Of a DNA stretch of 64,000 nucleotides, positions 52,439 through 62,679 are shown piece after piece (position 1 is the stretch's first letter; every line of letters begins with the position of its first letter). Location of the stretch: contig NZ_JAUNTW010000002.1 of NCBI RefSeq assembly GCF_030538495.1, positions 124,001 through 188,000 on the forward strand, read 5' to 3'. Under the pieces are notes generated by a model. It made no database searches and was not told where the DNA came from. It saw nothing but the letters and a program-made list of their open reading frames with translations. Origin of the DNA: Paracoccus sp. (in: a-proteobacteria). GTDB taxonomy: Bacteria > Pseudomonadota > Alphaproteobacteria > Rhodobacterales > Rhodobacteraceae. The position numbers and the translations under genes are program-made.

Positions 52439-53710
52439 TTACGCCGCCGTCTGACAGGCCAGATACGGGATCAGGACGCCCTGAATTTCGGCCATGACTA
52501 ACGCATCAGCCCAGGGCACATCGCGGATCGCCTCGGCCCGCTCCAGCGTTGCCGCGTCGAAAAACTGGGCCAGCAGCGGCGCGGGGGGGCGTGGGCCGTC
52601 AAGCGCCGCCATCAGCGCATTGACCGCCGCCACGGCCTCGGGCCGGGTCCAGTAGTATCGGATCCGGTCGGCGTAACCGAAATGCAGCAGATCGCGCAGC
52701 GCCTCGCCCTCGGCGTCGTAATGCGCGGCCCACGGGCCGGGATCGGCGCGCATCAACCCCTCCATCACGGCGGGCAGGCCGACCCCCTGCCCGCGCCACG
52801 CCGCCAGCCCGTCAAGCGCATAGAGCGCGCGGCGCAGCGCAAAGGTCAGGGCGGGGCCGACCTTCAGCACCGCGAAATGACGCCGTGCCAGATCGCGGAA
52901 CACGGCATCGTCCTGATAATCGGTGGAATGGGCCTCGAACGCCATGGCCGGATGGTCGGACAGCGCCGCCGACAGATGGTCGGGCTGGTCACGGTCAAAG
53001 CGGATGACGTGATCGGGGGTGAACTCTAACCCCGGCTGCACGACCAGGGCGACCATGCGCGGCCAAGCCCCGCCCAGCCCCCGCGCGTCAAAGGCCGCGC
53101 GATGCGCCGCAATCGTGGCCGCCGCTGCCTGCGGATCGGTGGGCGGCACGCTGTCGTGGTTGTCATCGGCGCGGGCGCCGCCGGGGGGCGGAACCTCGGT
53201 CCCAAAGCAATAGGACAGAGCGGCGGGATCGGTGGCCGCGCCTTCGCACACCGCGGCCAGATCGGCGGCGCGGTCGGCGCTGATCGCGTCCCCCACCTGC
53301 GCCGGTTCGCCCGCGCAGCCTTCGGAACAATCCAGATGGATTTTGGTAAACCCGGCGCGGACAAAGGCGCGCATCAGATCGCGGGCCTTGGCCATGGCGG
53401 TGTCCGCATCTTCGCGCCGCCAGACCTGCGGCCCCAGATGGTCGCCGCCGAAATGCAGCCGCGCCGGGTCCATCCCGTTCTGCACCGCCATATCCCGCGC
53501 CCATGCGACGAAATCGGCGGGCGTCATGCCGGTATAGCCGCCGAACTGGTTCACCTGATTCGACGTTGCCTCGATCAGCAGGGGTTGGCCGGACGCCGCC
53601 GCCAGCCGCATGGACGCGGCCAGAACCAGCGGATGCGCCGAACAGACCGAGGCCAGCGCAACCGGCTGGCCCGCGCGGTTGCGGGAAATGGTGTCGCGCA
53701 GCAGATTCAT
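52439..53710 (-). CDS. kbaZ: D-tagatose-bisphosphate aldolase non-catalytic subunit-like (KbaZ/GatZ family)
   Basis: This 423-residue protein resembles the KbaZ/GatZ family, which assists the class II tagatose-1,6-bisphosphate aldolase. Some standalone homologues have been proposed to be tagatose-6-phosphate kinases. GQPLLIEATSNQVNQFGGYTGM, FGGDHLGPQ and KIHLDCSEGCAGEP are diagnostic. The catalytic KbaY partner is not in the window. It is the last gene of the sugar operon and overlaps the ROK kinase by four bases. Confidence 0.82.
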   Translation of the reverse strand: MNLLRDTISRNRAGQPVALASVCSAHPLVLAASMRLAAASGQPLLIEATSNQVNQFGGYTGMTPADFVAWARDMAVQNGMDPARLHFGGDHLGPQVWRREDADTAMAKARDLMRAFVRAGFTKIHLDCSEGCAGEPAQVGDAISADRAADLAAVCEGAATDPAALSYCFGTEVPPPGGARADDNHDSVPPTDPQAAAATIAAHRAAFDARGLGGAWPRMVALVVQPGLEFTPDHVIRFDRDQPDHLSAALSDHPAMAFEAHSTDYQDDAVFRDLARRHFAVLKVGPALTFALRRALYALDGLAAWRGQGVGLPAVMEGLMRADPGPWAAHYDAEGEALRDLLHFGYADRIRYYWTRPEAVAAVNALMAALDGPRPPAPLLAQFFDAATLERAEAIRDVPWADALVMAEIQGVLIPYLACQTAA

Positions 53711-54624
53711 GTCGTTTCCTTTGTGGATGATTGCAGGGCAAACAGCGCCGCCCCGCGCGCGCCGCTGGCATCGCCGAATTGCGCAATGCGGATGCGGGGC
53801 GCGCGGGTGCCGGTCAGAACGCGGGCGTCGATCAGGCTTTGCGTGCGGTCGGCCAGACCGGGGACGGTGGACACGCCGCCGCCCAGAACGATCACGTCGG
53901 GGTCGATGGTCAGGTTCAGGATCAGCAGCAATTCAGCCAGCAGCGCAAACCACTGATCGACAACGCCCGCCATGGCCGCATCCCCGGCGGCGGCGCGGGT
54001 GAACACATCGACCGATGGGACAGCTTCGCCGGTCAGGGACAGCGCCAGCCGCGCCACGCCTTCGCCCGATAACAGCGTTTCATAACAGCCCACAGCGCCA
54101 CAGCCGCAGCGCAGCACCGGCAAGCCCAGATGGGCGGGGGCGGCGATATGGCCGACCTCACCCGGCAGGCCGCCCATGCCCGTCACCAGCCGCCCGCGAT
54201 GCACGACGCCGCCGCCGATGCCGGTGCCGATGACCAGCCCGACCGCCGTATCGGCCCCATCCGCCGCGCCGCCGATGGATTCGGACAGGGTGAACAGCTT
54301 GCAATCATTGGCGAATGCGATGCGCCCGCCGGCGCGGTCCGCAATTTCAGCGGTGATCGGGCGGCCCGTGGCGGGCAGGTTCGCGGTCGTCGCCTGTCCG
54401 GTCGCGGGGTCGATCACACCGGGCAGGCCGATGCCGACCGCCAGATCATCCCCGCCCTGCCCGCGCAGCCAGCCCACCATATCGCAGACAGCGGCGATGA
54501 TCCCGGCATAATCGCCGCGCGGCAGAGGGATGCGGTAACGCGCGATCTCGGCCATGTCGGGGGCAAACAGGCGCGCTTCGATCTTGGTGCCGCCGACATC
54601 AATACCGCCCGATGCCTGCGTCAT
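53707..54624 (-). CDS. ROK family sugar kinase
   Basis: A 305-residue ROK kinase. The ATP-binding DVGGTKIEA, the GLPGVIDP loop, the catalytic Asp in AFANDCKLF and the GTGIGGGVV segment are present. HLGLPVLRCGCGAVGC contains the conserved CxCGxxGCxE zinc-type motif. By context it may phosphorylate an amino sugar (an AgaK-like role); fructose or glucose are alternatives. The ATG at 54624 overlaps the agaS stop. Confidence 0.8.
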   Translation of the reverse strand: MTQASGGIDVGGTKIEARLFAPDMAEIARYRIPLPRGDYAGIIAAVCDMVGWLRGQGGDDLAVGIGLPGVIDPATGQATTANLPATGRPITAEIADRAGGRIAFANDCKLFTLSESIGGAADGADTAVGLVIGTGIGGGVVHRGRLVTGMGGLPGEVGHIAAPAHLGLPVLRCGCGAVGCYETLLSGEGVARLALSLTGEAVPSVDVFTRAAAGDAAMAGVVDQWFALLAELLLILNLTIDPDVIVLGGGVSTVPGLADRTQSLIDARVLTGTRAPRIRIAQFGDASGARGAALFALQSSTKETT

Positions 54625-55697
54625 GCCGGATGCCCCGCCCACGGATACAGCGTCACCCCCGACACCACCCGCGTCAGATTGCGCCCGGCAAAGGGATCAT
54701 CGGCGTTCAGGCCCAGCGTATCAGACCAGCGCAGCGACAGGATTTGCGCCGGGATCACGTTCAGCGGCACCGACCACGCATCATCCAAGCCCGCAAACGG
54801 GCCGATCCGGGTGGCGATGCCGTCGTGATATTGACGGCCCAATTCGTCGATCAGGTCGGTTTCATAGCGCGCAGTCTGCGCATCCGCCGACCCCAGCACA
54901 AAGACCTGAGTCTGCGGGTTCACCACCGCCTTGGGGCCGTGGCGAAAGCCCAGCGGCGTGTCAAACATCGTCACCACCTGCCCCGCGGTCAGTTCCAGCA
55001 CCTTCAGCGCGGATTCGCGCGCAGCCCCGGCCAAAGGCCCCGCGCCCAGAAACACCGCGCGTTCCGGCATCGCCAGTTCCGCGTCAAAACCGCGCGCGAT
55101 CACCCCATCCGCCGCATTGGCCAGACGGTGCAGCTGCGCCGAAATGCCCCCCTGCGGCGGGGCAAAAACCGACAACGCCGACAGATACATCGTTGTGTAG
55201 CTGGAGGTCATGGCAAAGCCCGCATCCTCGGTTTCCGGGGGCAGGATCAGGCGGCGGCATTGTCCTGCCGCGCCGTCGGGCATATCGCGCGTGGCCAGTG
55301 CCGATCCGGCGTTGCAGGTGATGTGCAGCCGGTCAAAGCCCGGCGCGTGCGCGTCCAGCAGGTCCAGCGTGCCGATGCTTTCGGAACTGTTGCCCGACCG
55401 GCCAAAGGACACGACCAGCACGCCCCGGTCGCGGTGCAGAACATCCTGCGGACGGGCGACAAGATCGGGCGACGGCACCGCGCGGAACCGCGCCCCCCCC
55501 GACACGCCATTCAGCGCCGCCGCCAGCGATTCCCCGATAAAGGCCGATGTCCCTGCCCCGCAGAACCAGATTTCATCCACCCCCCGCGCCGCGATCCAGT
55601 CGCGCAGATCATCGGCCCCAGCGGCCAGAGCGGGGGCAAAGTCGCGCCAAATCTGCGGTTGCTGGCGAATTTCGCGTTCAGTGGCAAAACGGGTCAT
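54621..55697 (-). CDS. agaS: AgaS-like sugar-phosphate isomerase/deaminase
   Basis: A 358-residue protein with two SIS domains. CGAGTSAFIGE, SFGRSGNSSESIG and FDTPLGFRHGPKAVV are AgaS-like. In galactosamine catabolism AgaS deaminates/isomerises galactosamine-6-phosphate to tagatose-6-phosphate. The ATG at 55697 has AAGGA at better spacing than the one at 55700. It overlaps the ROK kinase gene and lies 11 bp after the regulator. Confidence 0.78.
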   Translation of the reverse strand: MTRFATEREIRQQPQIWRDFAPALAAGADDLRDWIAARGVDEIWFCGAGTSAFIGESLAAALNGVSGGARFRAVPSPDLVARPQDVLHRDRGVLVVSFGRSGNSSESIGTLDLLDAHAPGFDRLHITCNAGSALATRDMPDGAAGQCRRLILPPETEDAGFAMTSSYTTMYLSALSVFAPPQGGISAQLHRLANAADGVIARGFDAELAMPERAVFLGAGPLAGAARESALKVLELTAGQVVTMFDTPLGFRHGPKAVVNPQTQVFVLGSADAQTARYETDLIDELGRQYHDGIATRIGPFAGLDDAWSVPLNVIPAQILSLRWSDTLGLNADDPFAGRNLTRVVSGVTLYPWAGHPA

Positions 55698-55708
55698 CAT
55701 ATTTCCTT

Positions 55709-56587
55709 TCACGGCAGGGCGGCGCGGATAACGCTGATGCCGCGCCCGGTCAATTGGTCGTAAATATCGGCGGGAATCGCGTCGTCGGTGACGATCATAT
55801 CGACCCGGTCCAGCCCACAACAGCGGTGCAGACGCGGCGCGCGGAATTTGGTGCTGTCGGCCAGTACGATCACGCGGGCGGCCACCTCGATCATATGGGC
55901 GTTCTGGCGCGCCTCGGCCTCGTTATAGGTGGACAGGCCGAAATCGGGGTCGATGGCGTCCGCGCCCAGAAACACAATGTCAAACCGCAGCCGCGCCAGC
56001 GTCGATTCCGCCAATTCACCGACCAGAGATTGCGATTGCGGGCGCAGGATGCCGCCGGGCAACAGCAATTGATGCTGCGTCGCGCCATGCAGAACGCCCG
56101 CGACGTTCAGCCCGGTGGTCATCACGATCAGCGGCGGGGCCGCGCGCAGATGATGGGCAAAGACCTGCATCGTCGATCCGCCATCCAAGAGGATCGACTG
56201 CGCATCCCCCAGATGATGCAGGGCAGCGGCGGAAATCGCCTCTTTCTGGGGGCGGTTCATCACGGCTTTGTCGGACACCGTGGGTTCGATGCGGCCGGTA
56301 TCGGTGCCTGCGCCCTGCGCCAGCGTCATGGCCAGCGCGATGCGGAAATCCGCGACACCTTTGTAACCAAAGCTGCGGCAGAACCGCAAAACGCTGGGTT
56401 CCGACACCCCCGCCCGCGCCGCGATCTGATTCAGCGGCAGTTGGATGAAATGATCGGGCGCGTCGGTCAGAAACCGCGCCACGCGCTGATGGGCGGGGCT
56501 AAGCGCGCCCGCCTGATCGCGCACGCGCTGAATCAGGTGGATCGGATCGGGGGGGCGGCCCGCCCCTTGGGTGGCACGGTCGGACAT
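55709..56587 (-). CDS. chimeric transcription regulator: RpiR-type HTH with DeoR-type sensor domain
   Basis: A 292-residue protein. Residues about 17-88 match the RpiR (HTH_6) pattern: SPAHQRVARFL, LNQIAARAGVSEPSVLRFCRSFGYKG, and ADFRIALA. Residues about 115-285 match the DeoR C-terminal sensor domain instead of the SIS domain of RpiR: LLDGGSTM, VMTTGLNVAGVL, LLPGGILRPQSQSLVGE, FLGADAIDPDFGLSTYNEAEA, and VLADSTKF. It lies within the operon between the ATPase and agaS, and is predicted to respond to a sugar phosphate. Candidate operators lie at 62647-62679. Confidence 0.75.
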   Translation of the reverse strand: MSDRATQGAGRPPDPIHLIQRVRDQAGALSPAHQRVARFLTDAPDHFIQLPLNQIAARAGVSEPSVLRFCRSFGYKGVADFRIALAMTLAQGAGTDTGRIEPTVSDKAVMNRPQKEAISAAALHHLGDAQSILLDGGSTMQVFAHHLRAAPPLIVMTTGLNVAGVLHGATQHQLLLPGGILRPQSQSLVGELAESTLARLRFDIVFLGADAIDPDFGLSTYNEAEARQNAHMIEVAARVIVLADSTKFRAPRLHRCCGLDRVDMIVTDDAIPADIYDQLTGRGISVIRAALP

Positions 56588-57658
56588 TCAGGCCCCCGCC
56601 GGTCGGGCCAGCAGATTGCGGCCCGTGTCGTCAAAAGCCGCCAGCCGCGCCGCATCCGGCAGCAGGTGCAGCACATCGCCCGCCCGCGCGGGATGCTGTT
56701 TGCCCAGCCGCGCGATGAATTTTTGCCCATCGGCCAGCGTGCCATGCGCGATCGTTTCATCGCCCAGTTGTTCGACCACAGAAACGGTCAGGGTCAGCGC
56801 GCCCGGCGCGCCGGGGCGGATCGTCACATCTTCGGGGCGGATGCCCAATTCGGTGGCCTGCGCGGCATGGGCGGACAACGAAACCGAGACACCGCCCGGC
56901 AGCACCGCCACCCCGCCCTGCATCGTCACACGGACAAAGTTCATCGGCGGTTGCCCCAGAAACCCGGCGACAAAACGGTTGGCGGGGTGGTTGAACAGCT
57001 CCAAGGGCGTGCCGACCTGTTCCACATCGCCGCCGCGCATCACGACGATGCGGTCGGCCAGGGTCATCGCCTCGACCTGATCATGGGTGACGTAGATCAT
57101 CGTATTGCCCAGCCGCGCATGAAGCTGCGCCAGTTCGACCCGCATATCCCCGCGCAGCGCCGCATCCAGATTGGACAGCGGTTCATCGAACAGGAAAATC
57201 GGCGGGTTGCGCACCAGCGTGCGGCCAATCGCGACCCGCTGACGCTGACCGCCGGACAGCGCCTTGGGCTTGCGGTCCAGCAGGTGATCCAGTTGCAGCA
57301 GCGTGGCGACTTCGCGGACGCGCGGGCCGATGTCGCGGCGGGGCATCCCGGCGATTTTCATGCCAAAGCCCATGTTTTCGGCCACCGTCATATGGGGATA
57401 GAGCGCATACGACTGAAACACCATGCCGATACCGCGCGCGACCGGGGGCGCGGTCGTCACATCCTGCCCGTCGATCAGCACCTGCCCGCTGGTCACATCC
57501 TCAAGCCCCGCGATCAGGCGTAAGAGCGTGGATTTGCCGCAGCCCGACGGGCCGACCAGCACGACAAATTCCCCATCCGCAATCGTCAGATCCACCCCGC
57601 CGATGACCCGATGCCCGCCATAGCTTTTGCTGATGGATTTCAGTTCAACATGGGCCAT
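56588..57658 (-). CDS. sugar ABC transporter ATP-binding protein (UgpC/MsmK type)
   Basis: A 356-residue ATPase with Walker A (GPSGCGKST), the signature [12 protein letters not shown], Walker B ([12 protein letters not shown]), the THDQVEAM switch and a C-terminal TOBE-type regulatory domain ([11 protein letters not shown]). It energises the permease pair in this operon. AGGAG lies upstream of the ATG at 57658, which overlaps the end of the DUF5107 gene. Confidence 0.92.
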   Translation of the reverse strand: MAHVELKSISKSYGGHRVIGGVDLTIADGEFVVLVGPSGCGKSTLLRLIAGLEDVTSGQVLIDGQDVTTAPPVARGIGMVFQSYALYPHMTVAENMGFGMKIAGMPRRDIGPRVREVATLLQLDHLLDRKPKALSGGQRQRVAIGRTLVRNPPIFLFDEPLSNLDAALRGDMRVELAQLHARLGNTMIYVTHDQVEAMTLADRIVVMRGGDVEQVGTPLELFNHPANRFVAGFLGQPPMNFVRVTMQGGVAVLPGGVSVSLSAHAAQATELGIRPEDVTIRPGAPGALTLTVSVVEQLGDETIAHGTLADGQKFIARLGKQHPARAGDVLHLLPDAARLAAFDDTGRNLLARPAGA

Positions 57659-59540
57659 TCGGGGTCTCCTCTGGGTCGGGCTGCATTCGGAAATCCAGAT
57701 GCGGGGGCAAGGGGTGGTCGCGCGGATCCTGTCCACGCAGGGCGATCAGGGCGTCCCATAATTCGCAGGTCACGGTTTCGCCTTCGCGGATGGTGGCAAA
57801 GGGGCGGGTCAGCAGATCGGCCAGCGTATCGGCATCGCCATCGGCGGCGGCCAGACGCGCGCGGGCCAGATGGATGCGTTCGTCATCGCGCGCCGCCGCC
57901 GGCAGGTTGGTGACGAACGGGCCAAAACCGGCGGGGTCATGGCGGCGCAGATGTTCGGCGATTTCTGCGGCCAGCGACACCGGCGCGCCCCCTGCGGCCC
58001 ATGCGGCGCGGTAATGCGCGGTCGCCTGCGCCGGGTCATCGGCGCACAGCGCCAATTGCCGATGCGCCATCCAGTGATCGCCCGCCATCCGCGCCAGTTG
58101 CGCGGCCTGCGCCCGACAGCCCTGATCCAGAGCCGCAACCGACCGGAACAGAGAGGCGCGCGGATCATCCACCCCCTCCAGCCGCGCCAGCCATGCGGAC
58201 GACAGCGCGAACCCATCCGGGAATCCCGCGCGTGGCGCGCGCCCGGCGGCCAGATCGTCCCAGAAATCGGGGGCGTGATTGGTCGTGAAATCCAGATGCG
58301 CGGCCAGCGTTTGGCCCGTCAGCGCCTGATGCCGCCCGCCCCATGGCGCGCCGGTGGACAACACCCGCGCCGGGGTCTGCGCCACCCGGCGCATCCAGTC
58401 CTGCGCCGGTTCCAGCCCGCCCGGACAGGCCGCCGTCAGCGCATCAGTGGCGGCATGGTAATCGCCATGCGCGCCCGGCACGGTGACGGGGGCCAAAATC
58501 GCGGTCCAGTCCAGCACCGCCCCCGGCGCCAATTCCCGCCGCTGGTTCTGATGCGGGGTGATCCCGGCCTGAAGTTCGACATAATCGCCCTGCCCCGGCT
58601 GCGACAGGTAATCCATCCAATGCTGCCCGCCCGGCGCGGTGCCGAAATAGAAAAACTTGCGCCCCGGCAGGCCCTCTGTCGCGATATGGGCCAGCCCCTG
58701 CCCGTCCGCATCCACGCAGGCGATGATCCCCGGCCCCGGCCTGCCGCCGCGAAAGAACACCGACGTCGCCCCGCGCCAGTTGCCCGGATAGGACCCGTCC
58801 GGGTCACGCGGAAAAGCGAAACGCTCCAGATGGTTATCGGGCAAGACATGTTCGATGCTGTCATCCGCCGCCGCCAGCACCCGCCCCCCCGGCGGCGTGG
58901 CAACCGCGATATTCGTCCACCAATAGACCCGCGCAGGCGCATCGCCGGGGTTCATAATGCGGCCATGAATGACCAGCGGCCCATCACCGGGCGGCAAAAA
59001 CAGGTCAATCTGCCAGACACATTCGGTCGTGCGGTCAAATTCATACAGCCGCAGCACCGGGCCATGTTCGGTATCGACCCGCGCGGTGAACACCGGGCTG
59101 CATGTCGTGGGGCTGTGACCCGGCGTCAGGCCGTTCCATTCCACCCCGCCCGAAAACCACGCATTCAGCGCCGCCAGATTGGCCGGCTGAAACACCGGGT
59201 TGCAGAACAGCAATTCGCGCCCTGCGGCTTTGTCGAACAAACTGGTCAGCCGCCCGCCCAGACCCGGTGCGATGCGGGCGCGGAACCGGTCGTTTTCCAA
59301 TTGCTGCACCGGCAGGGCGGCGTCGCGCCGATCGCGGTCGTAACGGTCCTGCACCTGATAGGGCAGGATGCTGTCCGCGCCCCAGTCGAACAGATGGGTG
59401 ACCTCATCGCCCTGCAACCCCACAGGCGGGGCATCGCTGACCGGGATCGGCTGTTGCCAGCGGTATCGCGGCATCGGACAGGGTGGGCCAAGCCACGCCA
59501 TCGGCAGGATCACCTGCGCATCGGTCAGCGTCGCGGTCAT
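57645..59540 (-). CDS. DUF5107 protein with a mutarotase-like N-terminal region
   Basis: A 631-residue protein. The N-terminal half (about 85-360; [45 protein letters not shown]) resembles a galactose mutarotase-like beta-sandwich as in DUF5107, and the C-terminal half is helical and TPR-like. It has no signal peptide, so it is likely cytoplasmic. Members associate with carbohydrate-utilisation loci, but no activity is established. The ATG at 59540 overlaps the permease stop by four bases. Confidence 0.75.
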   Translation of the reverse strand: MTATLTDAQVILPMAWLGPPCPMPRYRWQQPIPVSDAPPVGLQGDEVTHLFDWGADSILPYQVQDRYDRDRRDAALPVQQLENDRFRARIAPGLGGRLTSLFDKAAGRELLFCNPVFQPANLAALNAWFSGGVEWNGLTPGHSPTTCSPVFTARVDTEHGPVLRLYEFDRTTECVWQIDLFLPPGDGPLVIHGRIMNPGDAPARVYWWTNIAVATPPGGRVLAAADDSIEHVLPDNHLERFAFPRDPDGSYPGNWRGATSVFFRGGRPGPGIIACVDADGQGLAHIATEGLPGRKFFYFGTAPGGQHWMDYLSQPGQGDYVELQAGITPHQNQRRELAPGAVLDWTAILAPVTVPGAHGDYHAATDALTAACPGGLEPAQDWMRRVAQTPARVLSTGAPWGGRHQALTGQTLAAHLDFTTNHAPDFWDDLAAGRAPRAGFPDGFALSSAWLARLEGVDDPRASLFRSVAALDQGCRAQAAQLARMAGDHWMAHRQLALCADDPAQATAHYRAAWAAGGAPVSLAAEIAEHLRRHDPAGFGPFVTNLPAAARDDERIHLARARLAAADGDADTLADLLTRPFATIREGETVTCELWDALIALRGQDPRDHPLPPHLDFRMQPDPEETPNGPC

Positions 59541-60409
59541 TTCACGCCGCCCATGGTGATGCCGGAAATCATCTTTTCCGACAGCGCAATGAACAGAACC
59601 ACCGTCGGCACCATCACAATGGTCACGCCCGCAAACAACGCCACCCAATCGCCGCCCGAATACTGCATGGATGTGATCAGCGCATAAATCCCCAGCGACA
59701 GCGTGCGGTTATCGGGGCTGTTCAGCAAGACCAGCGACCATTGATATTCGTTCCACAGCCCGACGAAATTCAGGATCGCCACCGTCGCAATGCCCGGCAT
59801 GGCCAGCGGCAACATCACATGGCGGAACACCTGAAAATCCGAACAGCCGTCAATGACCGCGGCACTTTCCAATTCCGACGGCAGGGACGTGAAAAACCCT
59901 TCAAGCACATAGATCGAAAACGGGATCGACAGCGCGATATAGGCCAGCGTCAGCCCGGTCAGGCTGTCGCCCAGCCGCATCTGATTCATGATCACGAAAA
60001 TCGGCACGAACAGCAACGGATAGGGAATCCCCATGCCAAAGGCGAAAAAGCTGGACATCGCGCCCCGCCCCCGGAACCGCGCCCGCGCCAGCACATAGGC
60101 CGCCGGAACCGACACGATCAAAATGCCCAAAACGGATGCCGACACCACCAGAGCCGAGTTCAGGAAATAATCGCCAAAGCGGTTCGACACCCATGTCTTG
60201 ACGTAATTGCCCCAGACCGGATCCAGCGGCAGCGACCACGGTTCGCGGAACAATTGCCGGTTGGTTTTCAGCGATGCCGAAATCACCCAGACGACAAAGA
60301 ACACCGAACTGAACGACCAGCCCGCCACGATCAGATAGCTGATGGCCCGGCCCAGACGGCCACGGCGCACGGGCTTGCGGCGGATGGATGGGTTGCTGGG
60401 ATGGGTCAT
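59537..60409 (-). CDS. sugar ABC transporter permease (MalG type)
   Basis: A 290-residue permease with six hydrophobic segments. The EAA-like loop (SAAVIDGCSDFQVFRHVMLPLAMPG) contacts the ATPase. It pairs with the next gene upstream; the start lies one base after that gene's stop. Confidence 0.9.
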   Translation of the reverse strand: MTHPSNPSIRRKPVRRGRLGRAISYLIVAGWSFSSVFFVVWVISASLKTNRQLFREPWSLPLDPVWGNYVKTWVSNRFGDYFLNSALVVSASVLGILIVSVPAAYVLARARFRGRGAMSSFFAFGMGIPYPLLFVPIFVIMNQMRLGDSLTGLTLAYIALSIPFSIYVLEGFFTSLPSELESAAVIDGCSDFQVFRHVMLPLAMPGIATVAILNFVGLWNEYQWSLVLLNSPDNRTLSLGIYALITSMQYSGGDWVALFAGVTIVMVPTVVLFIALSEKMISGITMGGVK

Positions 60410-60410
60410 C

Positions 60411-61298
60411 TTAATACTCCAGCCGGTCGCGCTTCATCAGCAGGCGCAGGCCGACAATGGTGATCAGCGTGAACACAAACAGCGCCACCCCGATGGCCGA
60501 GGCATAGCCCAGCGCATAGACCGGTTCGCGCTGACCAAACCCCATAATGTAAAGGTAAATCGCCGGCGTATACAGGTTCTGGTCGATATTCGGCCCGCCA
60601 AAGGCATAGGGAAATTCGGTCAGCTTGATCGCCTGAATCGACCACAGCACCACCGCAATCGTCACAATGTCCCAGATCATCGGCAAGGTGACATAGCGGA
60701 AAATCTGAAAGGTGGATGCGCCTTCCAGACGGGCGGCCTCGAACATATCTTGCGGGATTTTGTCGGCTCCGGCCAGCACCAGAATGGTAAAAAACCCCGC
60801 CGACACCCAGACCAGCCCGACGATCATTGCCGACAGCACGTTTTCGGGCGCGGTCCACGGCGTTGCGGCCAGACCGTCCAGCCCCATCGCCTTAAGCAGA
60901 TTGGTCAGCAGGCCATAACGCGGCGTGAACACAAACGACCAGAACGTCGTAATCGCCACCACCGCGATCATATTCGGCAGGAAAATCAGCGCGCGAAAGA
61001 ATTTCTTCCCCCACATCCCGGAACTGAGCAGCATGGTAAACAAAAACGCCAGCCCGAACACCGCCGCGCCGCCGATGACCAGCACCGTCAGCATATTGCG
61101 CACCGCGCGCCAGAAAATCGGGTCGCCCCACAGCCGCGTGTAATTGCGCAGACCCACCCAGACCGGATCATCGCCAAAGCCGCTGGTCGCATAAAAGCTG
61201 AGCTGAAAGGCCTGGATCGCGGGCAGGATCATCAGCCCCAGATACAGCACCAGCGCAGGCACCAGAAACAGAACAACCATGCGGCGGCGGATCATCAC
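60411..61298 (-). CDS. sugar ABC transporter permease (MalF type)
   Basis: A 295-residue permease with six hydrophobic segments and the EAA-like loop (EAARLEGASTFQIFRYVTLPMIW). It is downstream of the solute-binding protein gene, with about 60 bp between. Confidence 0.9.
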   Translation of the reverse strand: MMIRRRMVVLFLVPALVLYLGLMILPAIQAFQLSFYATSGFGDDPVWVGLRNYTRLWGDPIFWRAVRNMLTVLVIGGAAVFGLAFLFTMLLSSGMWGKKFFRALIFLPNMIAVVAITTFWSFVFTPRYGLLTNLLKAMGLDGLAATPWTAPENVLSAMIVGLVWVSAGFFTILVLAGADKIPQDMFEAARLEGASTFQIFRYVTLPMIWDIVTIAVVLWSIQAIKLTEFPYAFGGPNIDQNLYTPAIYLYIMGFGQREPVYALGYASAIGVALFVFTLITIVGLRLLMKRDRLEY

Positions 61299-61357
61299 GC
61301 GCCCCTTTTTGTCATGACATCAGGGGGTTGGCCGGTGGTCCCGGCCAACCATCGGGA

Positions 61358-62614
61358 TCAGTTCTGGCTGTCCCAGTATTTTTTGGTTTCGTCGACCAGA
61401 CGGGCGACGAACTGTTCCGGCGTGGTTTCGCCCAGGAACATGCGGTTGTATTCCGGCTGCAACACCTGCGACGTAAATTCGGGATAGAGGATGTTCAGAC
61501 CGCCGCCATAGGGGGTCAGGGCCGTGGCCTCGGCCGCGGACGTTTCGGCACTGGCCAATGCGCCCGGCCATGCCACGCCGCTGCGCGTCACGCCGACGCC
61601 GCCGGTTTCGGCCAGAATGGCCTGTGCCTCGGCCCCCATCAGGTGGTTCAGGAAACCCGCCGCCTCATCCGCATGGGGGGCGTTTTTCAGGATCGCAATG
61701 GACACCATCGCGACCTCTAGATCGGTGGCCTTGCCTTTGCCATCCGCCACAGCGGGGAAATTGAACGCACCCCATTGGAAATCGGGGCCAGCGGTCGATG
61801 ACAGTTCCGTCGGCAGCCACGAGCCCACCAGTTCGCCCACGGTTTCGCCCAGCGCGATCGTCGTCTGACCGGCAGGGTATTGGAACCCGCGCGCGTCCTG
61901 CGCGATGCAATCGGCATCCCACAGCTGACGGCCCGCCTGCGCGGCCTCGAGCACCGCCGGATCGTTCCAGCCCTGCCCGGTTTTGTCGGCAAAGGCGGTC
62001 AGCATCGCATCCGGCCCATTCTTGCGCGCCAGATAATGCGAGAAATAGGCCGCGTTATAGAACGCGACGTTCCCTTCGATCACCAGCAGATGCGTGTCCG
62101 CGTCCCGCGCCGCACCACACAGCGCCAGCAGGTCGTCCCATGTCGCGGGCGGCTCGCCAATCTCGGCCATCGCCTCGGCGTCATACCAGAAATTCACGGT
62201 GTTATAGATATAGGGCAGCTGGACCACGCCATCATCCTGCCCATAAAGCGACAGCACCCCCGGCAGCATCGCGTTTTTCACGTCATCGGTCAGATCCGAT
62301 GACAGATCGCGCAACTGGCCCTGCAATTGCAGACCGCCCGCCAATTGGTCGCTGTCCTGATCCATCAGATCGACCGGAGTCTGCGCGGCCAGTGCCTGAC
62401 GCAGCTTGGTCTGGTTCTGCCGCCCGTTCCAGACCACGTTAAAGGTCGTTTCCGGGTTCGCGGCGGTGTAATCCGCCATGATTTGTTTCAACGCCTCGGC
62501 CTGCGGTTCGTTTTCGTTCCACATCGACCAGTAAACCAGTTCGGCCGCCCCTGCGGGAACCGCCGCCATCAACGCCACCGCCGCGACGCCGCCTTTAATC
62601 CAGAATGTTGTCAT
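61358..62614 (-). CDS. sugar ABC transporter substrate-binding protein
   Basis: A 418-residue family 1 extracellular solute-binding protein with a signal peptide (cleavage likely after GAAELVYW's preceding Ala). The ELVYWSMWNENEPQA start and the WDDLLALC segment are typical of oligosaccharide or amino sugar binders. It is the first gene of the operon and is preceded by the candidate operators. GGGAGGA upstream of the ATG. Confidence 0.9.
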   Translation of the reverse strand: MTTFWIKGGVAAVALMAAVPAGAAELVYWSMWNENEPQAEALKQIMADYTAANPETTFNVVWNGRQNQTKLRQALAAQTPVDLMDQDSDQLAGGLQLQGQLRDLSSDLTDDVKNAMLPGVLSLYGQDDGVVQLPYIYNTVNFWYDAEAMAEIGEPPATWDDLLALCGAARDADTHLLVIEGNVAFYNAAYFSHYLARKNGPDAMLTAFADKTGQGWNDPAVLEAAQAGRQLWDADCIAQDARGFQYPAGQTTIALGETVGELVGSWLPTELSSTAGPDFQWGAFNFPAVADGKGKATDLEVAMVSIAILKNAPHADEAAGFLNHLMGAEAQAILAETGGVGVTRSGVAWPGALASAETSAAEATALTPYGGGLNILYPEFTSQVLQPEYNRMFLGETTPEQFVARLVDETKKYWDSQN

Positions 62615-62646
62615 GTTTTCCTCCCATCGCGGCGCTGTGGCCGTTT

Positions 62647-62679
62647 CCGTAAAACTACGGTGGGTGAAGTTTTACTACA
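62647..62679. promoter_or_regulatory. two palindromic candidate operators upstream of the substrate-binding protein gene
   Basis: CCGTAAAACTACGG (62647-62660) and TGAAGTTTTACTACA (62665-62679) are each palindromic. On the minus strand both contain GTAGT(T/A)..., and the GTAGT cores are 20 bp apart, about two helical turns. A TTGACA hexamer (minus strand, 62680-62685) adjoins the second. The sites are in the only sizeable gap upstream of the operon. Binding by the chimeric regulator is inferred. Confidence 0.5.

Noticed and set aside
55547..57523. A 658-residue plus-strand open frame across the regulator and ATPase genes
   Set aside because: It crosses several minus-strand genes with clear motifs and shows only reverse-complement composition.
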